From the NCBI RefSeq assembly GCF_002155695.1, contig NZ_MUYJ01000010.1, positions 96,027-160,026 of the forward strand: a stretch of 64,000 nucleotides of DNA. The letters are read 5' to 3'. This document shows positions 44,449-60,622 of this stretch, one piece after another; the stretch's first letter is position 1; the number at the start of each line of letters is the position of its first letter. Position numbers and translations under genes: made by a program. This stretch comes from Erythrobacter tepidarius. GTDB lineage: Bacteria; Pseudomonadota; Alphaproteobacteria; Sphingomonadales; Sphingomonadaceae. The notes under the pieces were generated by a model. The model did no database searches, had not been told where the DNA came from, and was given only the letters and a program-made list of their open reading frames with translations.

Positions 44449-45681
44449 ATGATCCGCGTGCTTCATGTTCTCGACCATTCGCTGCCGCTGCACTCCGGCT
44501 ACACCTTCCGCACCCGCGCGATCATGAAGGCGCAGCAGGGCCACGGGCTGGACGTGCGCGGGATCACCGGCCAGCGGCACAATCGCCAAGCCGCGCCCGG
44601 CCAGTCGCCCGAGCACGCTGAAGGGCTCGACTTCCACCGCACCCCCGGCACTCCGGCAGGCCCGCCGCCCTTGCGCGAACTGGGCGAGATCGAGGCGCTC
44701 GACGCGGCGATCCATCGCGTCGCGCGGGACTGGCGGCCCGACATCATCCACGCCCATTCGCCCGCCCTTTGCGGCGTGGCGGCAAGCCGCGCGGCGCGCG
44801 CGCTGGGCATCCCCTTCGTCTATGAAATCCGCGCCTTCTGGGAAGACGCGGCGGTCGGCAACCTTTCGGGCACCGAGGGCAGCCTCAAATATCGCCTCAC
44901 CCGCGCGCTGGAAACGCAGGTGGTGAAGCAGGCCGACGCGGTGTTCACCATCTGTCACGGGCTCAAGGCGGATCTGGTCGCACGCGGCATCCCGGCCGAG
45001 GCAATCGCGGTCATGCCCAACGGGGTCGATCTGGAGCTGTTCGGCGCGCCGGTGCGCCGGGACGAAAACCTGGCGCGCGATCTCGGTCTCACCGGCGGCG
45101 CGCCGGTGATCGGCTATATCGGCAGCTTTTACGCCTATGAAGGCGTCGATGATCTGATTGCCGCGATGCCGCGCTTGCGGAAAACGCACCCCGGCGCGCG
45201 GCTGCTGCTGGTGGGTGCCGGGCCGATGGACGCAGCCTGGCGCGCGGCGGCTGCCGCGCTGCCCGAGCCCGAGGCGGTGATTTTCGCCGGCCGCGTGCCG
45301 CACGCACAGGTCGAACGCTACTATTCGCTGATCGACGTGCTTGCCTATCCGCGCAAGGCCCAGCGCCTTACCGATCTGGTCACGCCCCTCAAGCCACTCG
45401 AAGCGATGGCGCAGCGCCGCCTGGTGGCCGCATCGAGCGTCGGCGGACACCGCGAGCTGATCACCGACGGTGAAACCGGCACGCTGTTCGCGCCAGACGA
45501 TCCCGCCGCCTGCGCCGCCGCGCTCGCCCGGCTGATCGATGCACAGGATCAATGGGAGGCGATCAGGGACCGCGCCGTCGCGCACGTGCGCGCCCACCAC
45601 GACTGGGCAGCAAATGCGCGTGATTATCTCTCTGTTTACCATCTCTTGCTAGCCCGCCAGCAACGACGCAAGGCAGGATGA
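44449..45681 (+). CDS. glycosyltransferase, exosortase A-associated (Daro_2409 type)
   Basis: A 410-residue GT4-type glycosyltransferase. MIRVLHVLDHSLPLHSGYTFRTRAIMKAQ is the diagnostic opening of the exosortase A-associated glycosyltransferase family. The C-terminal half has the GT4 nucleotide-sugar motif: IGYIGSFYAYEGVDDLIAAMPRL and the catalytic-site stretch LVTPLKPLEAMAQRRLVAASSVGGHRELI (E-x7-E equivalent). Divergent from the ligase gene, sharing a 90-nt intergenic promoter region. ATGA overlap with the next gene. Acceptor and sugar unknown; it probably extends an exported polysaccharide. Confidence 0.92.
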   Translation: MIRVLHVLDHSLPLHSGYTFRTRAIMKAQQGHGLDVRGITGQRHNRQAAPGQSPEHAEGLDFHRTPGTPAGPPPLRELGEIEALDAAIHRVARDWRPDIIHAHSPALCGVAASRAARALGIPFVYEIRAFWEDAAVGNLSGTEGSLKYRLTRALETQVVKQADAVFTICHGLKADLVARGIPAEAIAVMPNGVDLELFGAPVRRDENLARDLGLTGGAPVIGYIGSFYAYEGVDDLIAAMPRLRKTHPGARLLLVGAGPMDAAWRAAAAALPEPEAVIFAGRVPHAQVERYYSLIDVLAYPRKAQRLTDLVTPLKPLEAMAQRRLVAASSVGGHRELITDGETGTLFAPDDPAACAAALARLIDAQDQWEAIRDRAVAHVRAHHDWAANARDYLSVYHLLLARQQRRKAG

Positions 45682-46655
45682 GGCGGCGCATGGGACGTGG
45701 GCGAGGCAAACCGGCGAACAGCGCGGCAGGCAGCAAGCCGCTTCGCCGTCCTCTGGCGCTGCATCCGCTGTTCGGCGCGGTACTCGGCCTGTGGGGCGCC
45801 GCGCTCGGCGGTCTGGTGGTGCTGGTCTTGCCGCGCAATCTGCTGCTCGAAGCGGCCGCCCAGGCCCGACTGGCCGCGATCGGAGCCAAAGCGCCCTTGG
45901 CGCTCGCCGCGCTTGCCGCGCTGGTCCTAGGAGGGGCGATGCTGGCCATCGCCGGTCTGATCACCCGCCGCACATCGCGCCGGGTGAAGGACACGACCTC
46001 GCTCGCAGCGACGCCGCTGCACCGCGTGCAGACCATCGATCCGGCCAACGACCTCGGCAGCCGCTGTCTCGATGATCCGATCGAGGCCGTGCCCTTTTCC
46101 GAGCTGAAGCCTGCATTTGCAGCCGAAGCCGAGGCCGAAGCAGAAGCCGAAACCAGGGTGAGCGGGGAAATCCCGCCACCGCCGCTCGAGCTCGATCTCG
46201 CCGCATTCGCCGCCCTGCCGGGCCGCAACGCGGTGTGGGTGGAAGACCGCAGCGATCGCGAGGCTGGCCGCGCAGCTGTCGCTGCGCCGCAGGCCGGGGC
46301 TGAGGTGGCCGCTGCTGCCGACGTTCCGGAAGCGGTGGCCGGGCCGGACGCGCGCGCCGCGACACCCGCTCCGCACCCGCTCGGCGCGAGTGCGATCGCA
46401 CGTCTGCGCGCGGTGCCGACCAGCGAATTGAGCCTCGTGCAGATGGTCGAGCGGTTTGCCGCCGCGCTCCAGGAACACCAGTCCATCGGGCCGGGCGCGA
46501 GCGACCACCGCGCCGATCAGGCCCGCCGCGATGCCGCGCTGGCCGAAGCGCTCAGGGCGCTCGCTGCCTTCGGGCCGGAGGCTGGCGCACCGGTGCATAG
46601 CGAGCCGCTGCGCGCGGCGCTGACGCGCCTGCGGGAACTGCGCGGGGCCGCCTGA
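45678..46655 (+). CDS. hypothetical membrane protein coupled to glycosyltransferase
   Basis: A 325-residue protein: a basic start, two hydrophobic helices (about residues 30-55 and 72-95), then a long soluble part containing an AEAEAEAEAE repeat (about 150-160), a Pro-rich linker and a C-terminal helical segment (SELSLVQMVERFAAALQEHQ, then ALAEALRALAAFG). No domain I recognise. It starts in the glycosyltransferase stop (ATGA), so it is probably part of the same exopolysaccharide operon and may be a chain-length or membrane-scaffold protein; that is only inference. Confidence 0.65.
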   Translation: MRRRMGRGRGKPANSAAGSKPLRRPLALHPLFGAVLGLWGAALGGLVVLVLPRNLLLEAAAQARLAAIGAKAPLALAALAALVLGGAMLAIAGLITRRTSRRVKDTTSLAATPLHRVQTIDPANDLGSRCLDDPIEAVPFSELKPAFAAEAEAEAEAETRVSGEIPPPPLELDLAAFAALPGRNAVWVEDRSDREAGRAAVAAPQAGAEVAAAADVPEAVAGPDARAATPAPHPLGASAIARLRAVPTSELSLVQMVERFAAALQEHQSIGPGASDHRADQARRDAALAEALRALAAFGPEAGAPVHSEPLRAALTRLRELRGAA

Positions 46656-46893
46656 GGCGGCACTGATTCCCGCAAATCCTGCAAGCCCTTGGCCGCGTAT
46701 GATGCGGTGAGCGCAATCTATTGATAGTCTGAATAGGTCTGCGAGAAATAATACTTCACGCAAGGCCATTGCCAAAACCTCTTCCTGTCGGCATGAGGGG
46801 CCCGAAACCGGGGAAGGCAGGCCGCCTGCGCTGACCCTTGCCCGGAACAATCGTCGCCATGCGCCCGTTAGGCCCGCAACTGCCACAATGCGC

Positions 46894-46910
46894 CTGTCGG
46901 CATCTGACAG
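46894..46910. promoter_or_regulatory. inverted repeat just upstream of gltB
   Basis: CTGTC-GGCATCT-GACAG is a 5-bp-arm palindrome ending 14 bp before the gltB ATG. A 10-base piece of it, CTGTCGGCAT, occurs also at 46785-46794, 109 bp upstream. It could be an operator overlapping the ribosome-binding region, but short arms make chance likely. Confidence 0.25.
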
Positions 46911-46924
46911 ATCGGACTTTTGCC

Positions 46925-51565
<4,641 letters not shown>

Positions 51566-51589
51566 AGATTCAGGAACGAGACGACAGAC

Positions 51590-53026
<1,437 letters not shown>

Positions 53027-53124
53027 GGGGAAGGTCTGCTTTTGCCCAAAGCTCGCGCGACGCGGGCCTTCGGCTCTCGAGCCACAAGCGGACCTTTATC
53101 AATTCATGAATGGTTCAAAATGAA

Positions 53125-53775
53125 TCACTCGCCAGGAAAGATTACAACGATCTTGGTATCAGGACTGATTTCTGAGTATTGATCTTGATTGAACGCCCAA
53201 GTCCGAAGAAATTGAGTTACAGTCTTTCTAGCTTTCTCTCTAGCAAAATCTTTTGTTTTGCTACTATTGGCAATACGAGCCAACGCGGGACTGATCGATT
53301 TGAGAGCCTTTTGGCGGGTCCCCAAATCCGGAAAAAACCAACAACTTTCGCCAGCCCCCTCGGTTAAGCCTTTGGAATCTATCGCTACAGGAAGTGAAGG
53401 TTCTAGTTCGGGCACGCGTGCGATCAAGGTGCCATTACGATAACGAATAGGCCACCGCTCTCCCAATCGTAAGCGATAAGTGATCTTATAGGGAGCTATC
53501 CAACTTGCCTTCTCTCGACAATATGAAACTGATTTCCCAAGTATTTCAGGATCTTGAGATTTTGGGAAGACTTTTCTGCCGGTCACGTAAGCAACTTCAA
53601 GCATTCCGCCCTTAACCTCTACAGCTACAGGAAAGTCAACGTCAGCCGGTATTCCTTCCTCCGGAACATCCTCCTTTCCTAGAAGGCTTGGAAAATCTGG
53701 CTCTTTTAGGCGGAAAAGAAGAAACGCCAGTAAAATGGCAGCGATAGCGACTATAGCCCATTTTTTCATTGCCAT
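53125..53775 (-). CDS. hypothetical membrane-anchored protein, AT-rich, probably transferred
   Basis: A 216-residue protein with one N-terminal hydrophobic helix (MAMKKWAIVAIAAILLAFLLF) and a soluble domain (about 30-216) with a Tyr/Arg-rich middle (APYKITYRLRLGERWPIRYRNG) and a Lys-rich helical C-terminal region. I do not recognise it; distantly reminiscent of the DUF4230 proteins, not assured. The gene is strikingly AT-rich (some 60-nt stretches under 40% G+C) compared with neighbours at about 65%, with codon use such as TTT, AAA and ATA. The ATG has AGGGGGAAG just upstream; an in-frame start seven codons earlier (53796) is possible. Confidence 0.72.
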   Translation of the reverse strand: MAMKKWAIVAIAAILLAFLLFRLKEPDFPSLLGKEDVPEEGIPADVDFPVAVEVKGGMLEVAYVTGRKVFPKSQDPEILGKSVSYCREKASWIAPYKITYRLRLGERWPIRYRNGTLIARVPELEPSLPVAIDSKGLTEGAGESCWFFPDLGTRQKALKSISPALARIANSSKTKDFAREKARKTVTQFLRTWAFNQDQYSEISPDTKIVVIFPGE

Positions 53776-53988
53776 ATCTTCCCCCTGCCTAACCAAGGCA
53801 AGGTAATCCCTAACTCACCTGGCCTCAGCTGGGAAGGTGTATTAACCTAAAGAGTTAAGGCAGCCTGCCACCCACTTGCGCTCGTAGGCAGCGCATGCAG
53901 ATCGCCGCCAGAAACGGAACGTCCGCTTCCGTTCCGGAGCTAGCTTCTGTCAAGTTCGACCGGCGCGCTTCGCGAACCGCAGACGCGC

Positions 53989-55269
<1,281 letters not shown>

Positions 55270-55416
55270 GGCTCACGCCTTAGCGAAAAGTGCCTTTCGC
55301 GCAACACGCAGCCGATAGAGCGCGATCAATGATTGACCTTGCCCTGCGCTCGCGGCACGGCGGCAAGCGAACCCGCGGTCGGTCGACGTTCTGATCTGAG
55401 CAAGCAAAGGCGCAAA

Positions 55417-56295
55417 ATGTCTCCCAAGCCGATCCGTAAAGCCGTGTTTCCCGTTGCCGGGCTGGGCACCCGGTTTCTCCCGGCCACCAAGGTTGTCCCC
55501 AAGGAGCTGCTGCCGGTGGTTGATCGACCGCTGATCCAGTACGCGGTCGACGAGGCGCGCGAGGCGGGGATCGAGCAGATGATCTTCGTCACCGGGCGCG
55601 GCAAGACCGGGATCGTCGAGCATTTCGACATCGCCTTCGAGCTGGAAATGACCATGTCCGAGCGCGGCAAGGACCTGTCGGTGCTCGAATGCACCCGGGC
55701 GACCCCAGGCGATGTAATCGCGGTGCGCCAGCAGGTGCCGCTGGGCCTTGGCCATGCGATCTGGTGCGCCCGAGCGATCGTCGGTGACGAGCCTTTCGCG
55801 ATCTTCCTGCCCGATGAGTTGATGGTTGCGCGCGAGGGCGGCACCGGCTGCATGAAGCAGATGGTGGAGGCCTACGCGCAAGTCGGCGGCAACCTCATCT
55901 CGGTGCTCGAGGTGCCGATGGAGCAGGTTTCGTCCTATGGCGTGATCGACCCGGGCGAGACGCGTGGGAACTTGATCGAGGTGAGGGGGCTGGTCGAGAA
56001 GCCGCCGGTTTGCTCAGCGCCATCGAACAAGATCATCTCGGGCCGCTACATCCTTCAGCCCGAGGTGATGCGGGTGCTGGAAAATCAGGGCCGGGGCGCG
56101 GGCGGCGAGATCCAGCTGACCGACGCGATGGCGCAGATGATCGGCACCCAGCCGTTCCACGCCGTCACCTTTGACGGCGCGCGCTACGACTGCGGCAGCA
56201 AGGTCGGCTTTGTCGAGGCAACGCTGGCGATCGCGCTGGCGCGCCCCGACATGGGCGCCGAGCTGCGCGCGATCATGCAGCGGATGCTGGATTAG
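55417..56295 (+). CDS. galU: UTP-glucose-1-phosphate uridylyltransferase
   Basis: A 292-residue enzyme making UDP-glucose for envelope polysaccharides. N-terminal nucleotide-binding AVFPVAGLGTRFLPATKVVPKELLPVVDRPLIQYAVDEA is diagnostic, with the FVTGRGKTGIVEHFD region, FAIFLPDELMV and YDCGSKVGFVEATL. AAAGG about 6 nt upstream supports ATG 55417; an upstream in-frame start is out of family. It fits with the exopolysaccharide genes at 42.7-46.7 kb and with MurA. Confidence 0.96.
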   Translation: MSPKPIRKAVFPVAGLGTRFLPATKVVPKELLPVVDRPLIQYAVDEAREAGIEQMIFVTGRGKTGIVEHFDIAFELEMTMSERGKDLSVLECTRATPGDVIAVRQQVPLGLGHAIWCARAIVGDEPFAIFLPDELMVAREGGTGCMKQMVEAYAQVGGNLISVLEVPMEQVSSYGVIDPGETRGNLIEVRGLVEKPPVCSAPSNKIISGRYILQPEVMRVLENQGRGAGGEIQLTDAMAQMIGTQPFHAVTFDGARYDCGSKVGFVEATLAIALARPDMGAELRAIMQRMLD

Positions 56296-56620
56296 GCGGA
56301 TTGCGTCTGCGAGCGCGCCTGCCTTGGCAGTCAACTCGGCAGTCAACCGTGCCGGAGGCACATGCGGCACTGGCCCGAAACATGCAGGCCTGCCGCCGGG
56401 AAAGGTGCATCCTGAGAGCGGCAAAGCGGGCGAGCAGGGCGGATCACGCTTGCGATCCTGCCACCTCAGGCGCATCCGGGACAGCGGTCTTTCAAGCGCG
56501 TTTGGTCGCAGCCCCGCGCCAGCGTGGCCGAAGGTGGCCGCAAGCACCACGGGGGGCAAGTTAGGCCGCGCTGAACCGTCGGAGCACAAGGGGTGATTGC
56601 AATGAGGAAGCGGCCCGGCC
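56296..56620. other. 325-nt region without a recognised gene
   Basis: Between galU and the 3' end of the MliC-like gene. It contains a trivial 12-bp tandem (GGCAGTCAAC twice, 56326-56347) and no convincing reading frame, terminator or RNA structure that I can identify. Confidence 0.55.
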
Positions 56621-56944
56621 TTACATGCCGCGCGGGACGGCGACCTTCGCGCAAGCCATCGGCATCATCCGGCCGACCGTCCACATCGCCTCCTCGCCCT
56701 TGTTCCAGAACTGGTGCGTGGCGCTGGTGTATTTCGCGCCCGAGGCGGACTTGTCGGCGGGGATGGTGACAGGCGGGTTGTCGTTCATCTGCACTATGAC
56801 GCTGCCCGCATCGACATAGTCGACCTTGAGCCGCGTGCCATTGCCGCAATCGTAATAGGTGCTCGCACCCGGGCCGCCGACCTTCTGGTTACAGCCGGTC
56901 AGCGCGAGGACTGTCGCGGCCGCGACGATAAGACCGGATTTCAT
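56621..56944 (-). CDS. MliC-like membrane-bound lysozyme inhibitor lipoprotein
   Basis: A 107-residue lipoprotein: MKSGLIVAAATVLALTGCNQ gives lipobox LTGC at residues 15-18. The mature domain begins STYYDCGNGTRLKVDYVDAGSVIVQMND and ends MWTVGRMMPMACAKV, matching the C-type lysozyme inhibitor (MliC/PliC) fold with one disulfide (Cys near 33 and Cys near 98). It protects peptidoglycan from host or predator lysozyme. A strong GGGGGGAGGAAAAG precedes the ATG at 56944; an upstream frame is not family-like. Confidence 0.82.
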   Translation of the reverse strand: MKSGLIVAAATVLALTGCNQKVGGPGASTYYDCGNGTRLKVDYVDAGSVIVQMNDNPPVTIPADKSASGAKYTSATHQFWNKGEEAMWTVGRMMPMACAKVAVPRGM

Positions 56945-57008
56945 ATCTTTTCCTCCCCCCGTTACGCTAGGCAGGATAGCCGATCGGGCCCGCGCGGGAA
57001 AGCCCGCT

Positions 57009-57716
57009 TCAGCCTGCCCGTCCATCCAGCCAGCGCGCAGTGCGCACGCCAAAGGTGATGAGCAGGGGCACCAGCACCACGCTGAGGAACACCTTGGCCA
57101 GCACCTGCCCGATCATCAGGTCGGTGATGTCGAACTCGCCGTAGAAGGCGAGGGTAATGAAGATCACCGAGTCCACCGCCTGACTGAGCGCCGAGGCAAT
57201 CGCGCCGCGGATCATCAGGCCCAGCGTGCCTTCCCCTTCTCCTCTGCCGCGCAGCCGGTCGAAGATCCAGATATTGAGCAAGAGCGAGACGATGTAGGAG
57301 GCCGGGCCTGCCATCCACACCCGCCAGGTCGACTGGTGCACGCGTTCGAAGGCGGCGAGATCATCCGGGCGGAAGGCGATCATCTCCGGCGAGGCTGGCA
57401 GGGCCAGCACCAGCTGCATCAGCAGCGCCGAGAGGCCCAGCGGCAGGAAGCCCCACCACACGATCCGCTTGGCCGCCTCGCGCCCGTAGAGCTGCGACAG
57501 CGTACTTGAAATCACCACGAGGAGGAGGAAGGGGAAGATCCCGCTCTCCACCGCAAGGCTTGTCGGCCACAGCTGCACCTGCTTGAAGGCGAGCACCCCT
57601 GCCAGCACCGTCATTCCGCCATAAAGCAGCGTGTAGACGAACATCGCCAGCGGCATGGAAAGACCCCGCGGCGTGGTCACGGCGAAGGGAGCGGCGGCGG
57701 GCGGGGGATCGTTCAT
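57009..57716 (-). CDS. yhhQ: queuosine precursor transporter YhhQ (VUT family)
   Basis: A 235-residue polytopic transporter importing preQ0/preQ1 for tRNA queuosine. Six helices, with the family stretch SGIFPFLLLVVISSTLSQLYGREAAKRIVWWGF and RGAIASALSQAVDSVIFITLAFYGEF, where the Ser-Gln-Asp motif is typical of VUT/DUF165. ATG 57716 begins a cytosolic Pro/Ala-rich head; longer in-frame starts overlap the promoter of the divergent nucleoside transporter. I looked for a preQ1 riboswitch in the 200 nt upstream and saw none. Confidence 0.87.
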   Translation of the reverse strand: MNDPPPAAAPFAVTTPRGLSMPLAMFVYTLLYGGMTVLAGVLAFKQVQLWPTSLAVESGIFPFLLLVVISSTLSQLYGREAAKRIVWWGFLPLGLSALLMQLVLALPASPEMIAFRPDDLAAFERVHQSTWRVWMAGPASYIVSLLLNIWIFDRLRGRGEGEGTLGLMIRGAIASALSQAVDSVIFITLAFYGEFDITDLMIGQVLAKVFLSVVLVPLLITFGVRTARWLDGRAG

Positions 57717-57918
57717 GCAGCAAGCTGCTACCCAGCGCGCGGGCAAATGAAAAGCGTCTGGCGCACGGCTGTCACCACAATGTCGCACAGGCCCTTTGCA
57801 TGCCGACTTGCAACTCGCCGCGCAAACTGCCACCCCTCGGCACTGCACGCGGGGGCAGGTGCTCTGGTGGGCAACAAGGGTCACATCGCTTCCTCACAGT
57901 CGAAGGGCATCCGCTGCC

Positions 57919-59397
57919 GTGAACGAGAGTATCACGCCCATCCTGCTGAGCCTTGCAGGGGTCATCGCCATACTGGCCATCGCCTTCGCGCTGTCCTCCG
58001 CGAAGCGCCGGATCAATCTCAGGGTGGTCGGCTCGGCCTTTGCGCTGCAGGCCTTCACCGCGCTGGTGGTGCTGCGCACCGATATCGGCGTGGCGGTGAT
58101 CGGCGGCCTGTCGGGCGGGGTGATCGCGCTGCTCGATTTCTCCAAGATCGGGATCACCGCGGTGTTCGGGCCGATGGAGAGCAATCCCTTCGCCAACACT
58201 TTCGTTATCGCCGCGCTGCCGGTGATCGTGTTCTTCGCCGCGATCGTCTCGATCCTCTATCACCTCGGCATCATGCAGCGGCTGGTGCGCTGGGTGGGCG
58301 GGGCGATCGGCTGGTTCACCGGCATCAGCAAGGTCGAGGCGCTGGGTGCAGCGGCCAACATCTTCGTCGGCCAGTCGGAAAGTCCGCTGGTGGTGCGGCC
58401 CTATCTCGCCGCGCTCCCGCCCGCGCGGCTGTTCACGCTGATGGCGGTGGGCATGGCCGGCGTGGCGGGAACGATTCTTGCCGCCTATGCCAGCTTCATC
58501 GGCGAACAGGCCGTGCCCTTCCTGCTGGCGGCGGCCTTCATGTCGGCGCCGGGCGGGATCCTGATGGCCAAGATCATCATGCCCGACGATGCCCCCTTGG
58601 CCGAAGGCCGCGATCTCGGCATCGCCACCGCCGCGGTGCAACGGGTGCGGGGCAAGGCCAATGCGCTGGCCGAAGCGACCCGGGTGGTGATGTATGACGA
58701 AAACGGGCAGGAGATCGAACTGCCACAGGCGCGCATCAGTGCGCTCGGCCCGGCCGCGCTCACCGAGACCGGCAAGGCCGAGGAAGTCACCGCGGCAGAA
58801 ACCTTCGAGGCGGGCCAGCGCCCTGCCAACATCATCGAAGCCGCCGCGCAGGGCACCCAGACCGGGGTCAAGCTCGCGGTGGCGGTCGGGGCGATGGTGA
58901 TGGTGTTCGTCGCGCTCGTCGCGCTGGCCAACGGGATGCTCGCCGGGATCGGCGGCGGGATCGTGAGCCTTGCCGACCAGATCGGCGCGCCGCTGCCGCC
59001 CGCGGCGGCGACCTGGCTGGCCGGGATCAGCTTCCAGAAGCTGCTCGGCTATGTGTTCGCGCCGGTCATGTTCCTGATCGGGATCGCCGACTGGGAGCAG
59101 GCGCAGATCGCCGGTGGGCTGTTCGGCACCAAGATCGTGCTCAACGAATTCGTCGCCTTCATCGATCTGGGCGCGATGACCGATGGCCAACTGACCGAGC
59201 GCAGCCGCGCGATCGTGACCTTCGCCCTTTGCGGCTTTGCGAATTTTTCCTCGATCGCGATCCAGATGGCGGTGACCGGCGGGCTTGCGCCCAACCAGCG
59301 TCCGGTGATCGCCAAGCTGGGTCTCAAGGCGCTTGCCGCCGGGAGCCTCGCCAACCTGATGAGCGCGGCGCTGGCGAGCCTGTTCCTGCCTCTCTAG
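57919..59397 (+). CDS. concentrative nucleoside transporter (NupC family) with an inserted loop
   Basis: A 492-residue NupC/CNT-type cation-nucleoside symporter with about ten helices. Core motifs: GWFTGISKVEALGAAANIFVGQSESPLVVRPYL (re-entrant pore loop and nucleoside-binding Glu/Ser) and the C-terminal GFANFSSIAIQMAVTGGLAPNQRPVIAKLGLKAL. The region MPDDAPLAEGRDLGIATAAV... to ANIIEAAAQGTQTGVKL is an about 85-residue hydrophilic insertion relative to standard CNTs. GTG start at 57919, supported by the family N-terminus. Divergent from yhhQ, which also moves nucleobase-like compounds. Confidence 0.89.
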   Translation: MNESITPILLSLAGVIAILAIAFALSSAKRRINLRVVGSAFALQAFTALVVLRTDIGVAVIGGLSGGVIALLDFSKIGITAVFGPMESNPFANTFVIAALPVIVFFAAIVSILYHLGIMQRLVRWVGGAIGWFTGISKVEALGAAANIFVGQSESPLVVRPYLAALPPARLFTLMAVGMAGVAGTILAAYASFIGEQAVPFLLAAAFMSAPGGILMAKIIMPDDAPLAEGRDLGIATAAVQRVRGKANALAEATRVVMYDENGQEIELPQARISALGPAALTETGKAEEVTAAETFEAGQRPANIIEAAAQGTQTGVKLAVAVGAMVMVFVALVALANGMLAGIGGGIVSLADQIGAPLPPAAATWLAGISFQKLLGYVFAPVMFLIGIADWEQAQIAGGLFGTKIVLNEFVAFIDLGAMTDGQLTERSRAIVTFALCGFANFSSIAIQMAVTGGLAPNQRPVIAKLGLKALAAGSLANLMSAALASLFLPL

Positions 59398-59440
59398 AAG
59401 CGCTTGGCAGTCACGCGGGCACGGGTGTAAGGCCGCGCCC

Positions 59441-60370
59441 ATGACTGACATTGCCTCCGTTTCGCTGGCCCAGCCGCTGGCGACCATCGCCGACGAGCTG
59501 GGTCGCAGCTTTGCCGAATACGGCTTTGCCGTGGTGCGCGATCACGGCATTCCGCAAGATCTGATCGACGAGGCGGAGGCTGTCTCCAAGGCCTTCTTCG
59601 CGCTGCCCGATGCGGTCAAGCGCCGCTACAGGATCGCAGGCGGCGGCGGCGCGCGCGGCTACACCCCCTTCGGCACCGAGAAAGCCAAGGATGCCGAGGT
59701 GTTCGATCTCAAGGAATTCTGGCACGTCGGCCGCGATCTGCCCGCCGGCCACCCGCTGGCCGCGTTCATGGCCCCCAACATCTGGCCCGAGGAGGTCGAG
59801 GGCTTCAAGGAAACCACCACCGCGCTGTTCGCCGCCTTCGAGCAGACCGGCGCGCGGGTGCTCGAAGCGATCGCGTTGCACCTCGGCCGGCCGCGCGATT
59901 TCTTTGCGGCCTCGGTCAAGGACGGCAATTCGGTGATGCGGCTGCTGCATTACCCGCCGCTCGCGGATGATGCCCCCGAAGGCGCGATCCGCGCTGCGGC
60001 GCATGGCGACATCAACACCATCACCCTGCTGCTGGGGGCCGAGGAAGCGGGGCTTGAGCTGCTGACCAAGCAGGGCGAGTGGCTGCCGATCCCGGCAACC
60101 AAGGGCGCGCTGGTGATCAATGTCGGCGACATGCTCGAACGCCAGACCAATGGCCGCCTGCGGTCCACCACGCATCGCGTCGTCAATCCGCGCGGCGAAG
60201 CGGCGAGGCGCTCGCGTTATTCCATGCCGTTTTTCCTGCATTTCCGGCCCGATTTCCTGATCGAGCCCTTGCCGGAATGCGTTTCAGCCGACGACGCGAA
60301 TCCGCCGCCGCCGCCGATCACCGCGCACGATTTCCTGATGCAGCGCCTGCGCGAGATCAATCTCGCCTGA
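59441..60370 (+). CDS. 2-oxoglutarate-Fe(II) dioxygenase (isopenicillin N synthase family)
   Basis: A 309-residue DIOX_N/2OG-FeII_Oxy protein. The N-terminal DIOX_N region (FAVVRDHGIPQDLIDEAEAVSKAFFALP) is followed by the double-stranded helix. Iron ligands are His188 and Asp190 in AAHGDINTITLL and His245 in RSTTHRVVNP; Arg259 in RSRYSMPFFLHF binds 2-oxoglutarate. Family members hydroxylate or oxidise small molecules; the substrate is unknown. No clear operon partner on either side. Confidence 0.9.
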   Translation: MTDIASVSLAQPLATIADELGRSFAEYGFAVVRDHGIPQDLIDEAEAVSKAFFALPDAVKRRYRIAGGGGARGYTPFGTEKAKDAEVFDLKEFWHVGRDLPAGHPLAAFMAPNIWPEEVEGFKETTTALFAAFEQTGARVLEAIALHLGRPRDFFAASVKDGNSVMRLLHYPPLADDAPEGAIRAAAHGDINTITLLLGAEEAGLELLTKQGEWLPIPATKGALVINVGDMLERQTNGRLRSTTHRVVNPRGEAARRSRYSMPFFLHFRPDFLIEPLPECVSADDANPPPPPITAHDFLMQRLREINLA

Positions 60371-60622
60371 TTCGACCCGCGTCGGGCCGTCGATTAGCCC
60401 GGCTGCACGACCGGTTTCGTTGCGCGGATGCAACACCTTGCTCAAGAACCGCCTTAAATCCGGCGGATTTTGTGTGCGTCAGGTCACGCCTGCCGAGGAA
60501 AGGCGCTATCGGCCCGCCCGGTTTCATCAATATGTCACACAACAGTCGCTTTTCCGCAGTCACGCGGGTCTAACCTAACCCGGCACATAGCTCTCTCTCC
60601 ATCGTCTCCAGGGGCTAGTTCC

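Noticed and set aside
46785..46910. Repeated CTGTCGGCAT as a regulatory pair for gltB
   Set aside because: Ten bases twice at 109 bp spacing is weak evidence in a GC-rich region; kept only as a low-confidence inverted repeat.
57717..57918. preQ1 riboswitch between yhhQ and the nucleoside transporter
   Set aside because: No pseudoknot or A-rich tail pattern of either preQ1 class seen on either strand.
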